Source: Clavelina lepadiformis (lineage: Eukaryota; Chordata; Ascidiacea; Aplousobranchia; Clavelinidae). From it: 64,000 nt of DNA. The notes under the pieces were generated by a model. That model saw nothing but the letters and a program-made list of their open reading frames with translations. It was not told where the DNA came from and did not search any database. The stretch's first letter is position 1; the number at the start of each line of letters is the position of its first letter. Location: the NCBI RefSeq assembly GCF_947623445.1, contig NC_135248.1, positions 9,858,977 to 9,922,976 on the forward strand. The letters run 5' to 3'. The position numbers were made by a program, and so were the translations under genes. Positions 58,228 through 64,000 of the stretch are shown piece by piece.

Positions 58228-60064
58228 TTAATAATCCACAACTCCCAAAAGTATTTCATGGTCATCTGCTACAGCACTCCACTTCTTCTCTGTATCACCT
58301 TTTTCTCTTGACACACTAGAAGCAACATCTCCAACTTTTGCTTCAAACTTGGCAAAGAATGTCGTATCTTCAACACCAAACATTGGCAGTTCATCATTTA
58401 GAATTGCATTTAACTGGGCTGAAACTTTAGAAAAGATATTTTCAGCACTGGTTGGAAAATTTTCCGTGTTGTTGAAACATTTCTGTTGCTGATTTATCCG
58501 AGACATTTCAGCGGAAATTTCCCCAACAAATAAAGGAACTGTAACAGCATCTTTGCCTGAATTACTGCAGATATTGCTCTGAACTAATATTTTATCATCT
58601 GCATCCATAATTTTTAAAATCTGATCCTGGATTATTTCTGTGAATGAAAATAGTTCATGCTTTTCTGATGATATTTCCTTTGGTTCCAAATCATAGTCGG
58701 GTTGTTCCACATCACACTTCTCCATTTCATCTGTAGAATCTAAAATCACCCCCATTGCATTACCAACTAGGTTCACAAATTTGTTTATTGGTACATTATT
58801 TGTTTCCGATCCGTGTGTTGCATGACAAGGTTCATCACAAATACATTCCTTTAGACTTGAACAAACTTCATTGGCTTTGCATACATCATTCATTGAGATT
58901 TCTTGTTTCAACAGCATTTTTCCTGTAAAAAAACTTGCATTAATGTTTTTAGGTATTCAGCTGGGATAACAATGAATGACTGATGTAATCACATTTCACA
59001 ATACCTAGAAAACAGTGTTTTCTAAAAAATCAAAATCTATTACAGAGAAAACGGAATATGCTTTTTATTCTCTAATGGAGCATGGATATCTAGAAGTAGA
59101 CTTTGGAATCAAACACACATTGCCTTTGATCATACAAGTTAATGTTTACCAAAATACTTGTTTACATCTTCAATATCAAAAGACAGACTTGCACAGGTTC
59201 CAGCACACTTTTCATGGCAGCCGTCATGATCAACCTTTTAAAGAAAATTTGTTTCATAAAGGCAAGCCCCTTTCTTAGTTATAGTAACTAAGTTTTATTT
59301 TTAAGTAACAAGTTTTATTTTTTATTTTACAAGCAGTTTTATTTATAAAAGGAAAGCTATTTCTATTTAACGATTGCAACAAATCAGTGCACAGATACAT
59401 GTTGCAGGAATTGATATTCCACACTATGTATTCAGCATGAAAGTTAACAATCCAGTAAATGGTTTCAATAACATTATTTTGATATGCTCGGTCAAGATTT
59501 CTATTTCTTTGTGTTGTAGAAAACATAGGATTGAATTCAGACACAAACATAGGTATTCTTTGCAGTTAGCTTATAACACAATTAAGATTAACGTACTTGT
59601 AAATCTAATGACTCAGTTTCACTTGAAGGGAATTCCCATGAGGCATCAGAATGTTCACCATCACAATCAGGGATGCTATTGAAAAGCTTTCCGAATCGTT
59701 GAATAGTTTTTGACATCATGTTTTCATCACAATCAAAGCTAACAATGCTAGATGGAGAGTTTTCATTCAATAGCCTGCAAAAAAACAGCTATACTTCACA
59801 AATCCAAATAGCTGTATACAAAACATTTTCTTCAACTGTGACCGTGTTTCCCAATTGGTGGTATGCAAAGGCTTTCCAGGTAATACATGAGCATTCTCCT
59901 GGTCATATGAGAAGTTTAGTGTAAGATAAATTAATTATTAATGGAGTCTATTTGCATCCCATAATGAAATGTTACACACATTTTATTAAGTTTAACGACT
60001 GTTCTCGGTCATGATTGTCGTTAAACCCAAAATTGTCTTGCTGCAACTGGACATGAATTTCCAT
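58228..60064 (-). CDS. unidentified acidic protein, 3-exon model
   Basis: Exons 60064-59997 (ATG; donor CAGTC|GTTAAA, weak), 59774-59593 (after tttttttgcag; donor GTAC|GTTAAT, with GTACGT four bases earlier as the alternative) and 58922-58228 (after tttttttacag) join in phase to 314 residues. The protein is acidic, Ser- and Asn-rich, with no membrane segment and no domain I recognise. Short conserved-looking stretches are MMSKTIQRFGKLFNSIPDCD (first part), a Cys cluster (CSSLKECICDEPCHATHG), FTEIIQDQILKIMDADDKI and NIFSKVSAQLNAILNDELP. The last two look helical. The large third exon has by far the strongest coding signal. The first exon and the exon 2 donor were chosen because they alone keep the frame. 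Function cannot be stated. Confidence 0.6.
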
Positions 60065-62141
60065 GTATTGTGAGCAGTGACGTGTGGAGAGGCACTAACT
60101 TTTTCAGAGTTATGTTAACTCAATGACAAACAAAAATATTGTCCTACTAATTGAAATAAAAAATTGCAGGTTCCAGCATGTGTTCACATTTATTTGTAAA
60201 TAAAATCCATCTTCTTTATTTTGCACCAATTTTTGAAGCATCACCATGGCGATTATTGCCAGTCATATTTGGCCTTAGGCCGATGCAAGAGAAGCATCTG
60301 AAGTAAAACAAAACATCCACGCTGAAGCAAAACTTCCCTAGTAGCTGATTTGCACAAACATGTTATTTGGTTTAGTAGTTGTTTATAGCATGTGTACGGA
60401 AAAGTAAAGAAGCTTGAAAGGTGTATGAACATACTGATTGTATTACTTTGCTTATTGCTGTTAACAACTAGCACAGCTGTACGGCCACTAACACCCCGAA
60501 AATAGAAAAAAAAAACTAGCAAAATTTGGAAGTTTTATGTTTGAAACAACATTATCCAGGTTTATACTAAATCTTCCATAAAGGTAATAAATTTATCACA
60601 TTGTGTGCTTTCAAGTTGTACCACACACAATGCACATATTCCCTAGGGGAACAAAACAAAGAGATTTTTGCTGAGGAAAAAAAGCAAGCATTATACAGTT
60701 TACAAAACTTTCCTGGTCTGATGTGAGGTAAAACTCTGCACTGCAGTAACTTATGTATTTCAGAACTTTGACCACACATAAACGCTTGATTCGAATGCTG
60801 TCATGGAAACAACATAAACACAGATAGTAAGCATGACATAATTAATGAAAACAGCAAAAATACGGTCTAATTTTTTGTAAGTAATATTTTTTTGCAATGA
60901 CCACCATTTCCAATTTTTAGTTTGCTTCGTCAGGTGAGGCTTCTGGTCATACGTGCCTGGTTGTGGGAAAAGTTTTAATTTAATTACTTCGGCACTTTTC
61001 CTTCATCCTGACACGCATTTTGTCATGAACTATGCGTAAACGTGAGCTGAAGTAATATGATGTAACACATCTTCAAGTGATGAGCAAATTTTAATTGCTT
61101 GAATGTTCGGATTTGTATTCAACACATTGCATGAATGAGTGTGTTTTACACTGTATACAGATGCATCAACGGATTTTAATTAAGTAAACATGTCTTTTGT
61201 GCATGTCTTTGTGTTATTGCCCGTTTACACATTGAAGCAGTTTACCTAATTCGACACTCTTTCGTCATTTCCTAGAGGTATCAAATTAGCCAAGTTGTAC
61301 TGTACTATATGGCAATATGTTTTCTATTAAATACACTTAGTCATTTTCGAATGAAGGACGTATATTATAATATACATCACTTGTCTATAGGGTAATACTT
61401 CATAGATTTTTTTAATTTTAGCTTATTTTCCTTAAAATTGGAATAAAGCATAAAATTTTTCAAAGACTATGCTAAATACTAATTCTATGAAAATGTTGAT
61501 TTTTGATAACTTTTCATCTTTTATACTTGGATTCAAATTTTTTTTGTTGTACTGTATTTGTTCATGAAATTTTTAGCTATATGAAAGATGGGGGCAGACA
61601 TAGATGTTATGTTTTTTCCATTTACTTATCGAAACCCTACTGCTGGAAATGTAATAAAGGTTCTGGTTTGGTTACGCATGTATTGTTAAGGGATGAGCCG
61701 GAAAGTATGTTAAAAGGAGCCTGTCTGGACTAAATTTAGAAAACATAAAACAAATGCACATGCCAAAATTGCACCTGCTGGTTGACATGAATGTAGCAAA
61801 TGTAGCCTTGAAATTGCTTGAGTTTTGCCAGGACATGTTTTCCGATATTTTTTCTTTTGCGAAGAAAAAGGATTCAAAGAGCATTTATGTGGTTATATTA
61901 ATAATACTTTTTTATTTTAAAATTTATATAAAGGTTCAAATATTATGACGTCACATTTGGAAATTATATTTCCTTTTGGTATTAAAAACATTACCCTTAC
62001 ACAACATTAAAGAAATAAATTTATTACAGATTTTTGAATGTATGGAAAAAGTAAAACATCAATCACACCTTAATCCTGTTTTACATAGTATTTAAGAGTT
62101 TATATATTTAGAATGTTTGAATATCGAAAGGTTTATCAGTT
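60065..62141. other. non-coding intergenic stretch
   Basis: No convincing exon. Plus ORFs at 61503-61733 and 61754-61948 and minus ORFs at 60253-60779 have low-complexity or random-looking content. No repeat ends were recognised. Confidence 0.4.
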
Positions 62142-62930
62142 TTATCTACAGTTTTGCATTTGTTCAATAAATGCTTGTGCTGTTTCTTTTGAAGGGCACC
62201 ATGTGATTGATAATAGTTGAATCTTGTCAAAACAGCTGAGGCCTATCAACACATTATTTGTTGCGATTGCTACTATATTAGCGCAATCAACACAGTATAT
62301 TTTATGAATTCGGATTCGAAATGTTACATGCACAGCTAGATACTTTGATAAATTGTCTTTTATAAGTATACATATCCATTCGCATTTGTTTAAAAACTAT
62401 ACATATCCTAACACAGAACTTATGTGTTTCTATACTCTTTGTTTCCACAAATTACAACACAAACTAAATGTTTCTTAGATGAAAATCAGAAAACCAATTC
62501 TGTTGTATTAGTGATTGTACCATTACACCAATTTCTGTAATTTATATTGTACTGAGAGTCCACAAAGATTTATGTTGGTACGCCAATAATCCATGCCTTA
62601 AAAAGGTTGGGAAACACTGTATTAACTCTTTGTTAATTGTAGGCTATGTCGTTCAAGTAAACTTGCAGAGATTACACAAACAGCATGAAACTTGATTGAA
62701 ATAAACACCAACAACTTCAAACAAATAATGTCTGTTGCAAAAAAAAGAAAGTAAATATAAATTATCAGTTATCCAGTAATAGTTTCTGCAGTAAATCTGG
62801 CTTACTGTTGGTGTAGTTATACGAGTAAATACTCACCTACAGTACAGGTCAGCCTTGGCTGTAGGCTCAAACTTCGTGCGGTAAAAACAACAATGCTTAC
62901 CAATACTTCATATACCGTCATTTGTGACAT
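62142..62930 (-). CDS. unidentified small protein, 2-exon model
   Basis: Exon 1, 62930-62837, starts at the first of two nearby ATGs (MSQMTVYEVLVSIVVF) and ends at a consensus donor, GTAG|GTGAGT, phase 1. Exon 2, 62335-62142, follows agtatctag, phase 1. Together they encode 95 residues. The second exon holds a beta-strand-like run (HVTFRIRIHKIYCVDC, then IVAIATNNVLIGLS) and ends in a probable helix (KETAQAFIEQMQNCR). This could be a small compact domain, but I recognise no family. Exon 1 is also open in another frame up to the same donor, so the start is uncertain. It could be the 3' end of a gene extending past the right edge. Confidence 0.45.
62605..62619 (-). repeat. solitary hAT-type terminus
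   Basis: On the minus strand this reads cagtgtttcccaacc, the form of a hAT end of the CAGTGGTTCCCAACC type. No matching inverted end or duplication was found nearby, so it may be an eroded element or chance. Here it falls in the intron of the small unidentified gene. Confidence 0.35.
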
Positions 62931-64000
62931 TCCTATGCTACAAATAAACAATACATGCTACTAATCACCTACCTATGGAGATGTAGACCTATTTCACCCA
63001 AAACACGTTAGTTGGCCATATGAAGGCATATTATGTTTACATTGTGATATCATAATGACAGCCGTCTTAGTCATAATGGGAAGCCAGATGGGTGATACAA
63101 TTTTGGCAAAAACTGCTTAACTACTATATATATATTATTAAAAATCCTTGAAATCCAAAAAATGAAATCAAAAGCAAAGCCAAAATTTAATTATTACAAA
63201 AATATCAATATGAAATTCAAAACAATCTAAAGTAAAATCCAAAATAGAATCCAAATTAAAATGAAAGGTAAAATGATATTCTGTACTGCCGCCTATGGGT
63301 GACAATGTCAATGTTTCCAGAACTAGAAGTTAACGTTTAAATGTTACACTTTTCAATATTGTATTTGGAAACTTTGGAATCTATTAAATTAAAAATTGAC
63401 TGAAATTTTTTTGTAAACTCTGATTAACATGTTGACAATTCTTGAAAGCAGGTAAGGGCGGCATGCATAGATTTTACATGGTAAGTTTTCAGAATTTATG
63501 ATAACATTTGTGAAACCCTTGAAAGGTTTCTGACCACCAGGTTGGAAATCAGTGGGCTAGTTGAAAACGTAAAGAACAAAATAAAGATAATATATCTAGA
63601 TGATCTTCTGGCAAATATGTTAAAATTCAAAAGCCAGTATCAGCTTTTTACGGGATTTAACACTGAAATCAGATCAGTGCCAGAAAAATTTGGATTTGTG
63701 CTTTTACATACTTTTTATTATAAACCACAACTTACAGTGACTTGTATTTTTTCAAAGCTCCTCTAGCACAATGATGAAATGCTTCGCTGTTCTTAAATTC
63801 AGGATATTTACATAACTCCAAAAACCCAAGTAACTTTCCTCTCTCCTTTTAAAGATATTAAACACATTTTAATAACACAAGCAGTGTAATATGGTACAAT
63901 AAGTTTATATGAGTTAAAATTTTATCCATCAATCAAAGTACAACCAAGATATGCAAATTACACAGGTAAACATCATATTAGCAAATTGCAACATATTATG
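62931..64000. other. right-edge sequence without recognised gene
   Basis: AT-rich, with a run of degenerate aatccaaaat/aaaatcaaa words at about 63150-63260. The plus ORF at 63542-63766 (74 codons) is partly protein-like but has no ATG context, splice partner or family match, and is not called. Confidence 0.4.

Overview
The window is animal nuclear DNA, most likely from an ascidian tunicate of the Ciona type. It is AT-rich, genes are compact and introns are short (several under 100 bases). It carries three Hox genes of the kind known from Ciona: a Hox6-type and a Hox5-type gene side by side, and a Hox10-type gene in the opposite orientation. Published Ciona maps place an out-of-order Hox10 near Hox4/Hox5. 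I could not determine the species. All gene models were read by eye from splice signals, reading-frame phase and family motifs; none is backed by transcripts.

Layout. 1-6.6 kb: mobile-element debris, including a 2.2-kb DNA transposon with long inverted ends and a small hAT-like element. 7.1-14.7 kb, plus strand: Hox6 (3 exons) then Hox5 (3 exons), 3.5 kb apart. 16.7-24.2 kb, minus strand: a 17-exon K+-dependent Na+/Ca2+ exchanger (SLC24/NCKX), 966 codons in my model. 24.2-29.4 kb: a non-coding stretch. 29.4-33.7 kb, minus strand: Hox10 (3 exons, homeobox split by an intron). 35.7 kb, minus: a small intronless membrane-protein ORF. 38.6-40.9 kb, minus: a heparan-sulfate 3-O-sulfotransferase-like enzyme with a SPIN/Charlie-type hAT element in an intron. 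43.1-51.2 kb, minus: the mitochondrial i-AAA protease YME1L1 (13 exons, one GC-AG intron). 55.7-56.6 kb, plus: TMEM177, intronless in its coding part. 58.2-60.1 kb, minus: an unrecognised acidic protein. 62.1-62.9 kb, minus: an unrecognised 95-residue protein.

The genes do not form one pathway. Hox6, Hox5 and Hox10 are body-axis transcription factors, and here they are interrupted by an ion exchanger and flanked by housekeeping genes, as expected of a disintegrated Hox cluster. YME1L1 and TMEM177 both act at the mitochondrial inner membrane, but they are on opposite strands about 4.5 kb apart and I see no sign of shared control. At least five elements have visible inverted ends plus target-site duplications; these are among the firmest structural observations in the window.
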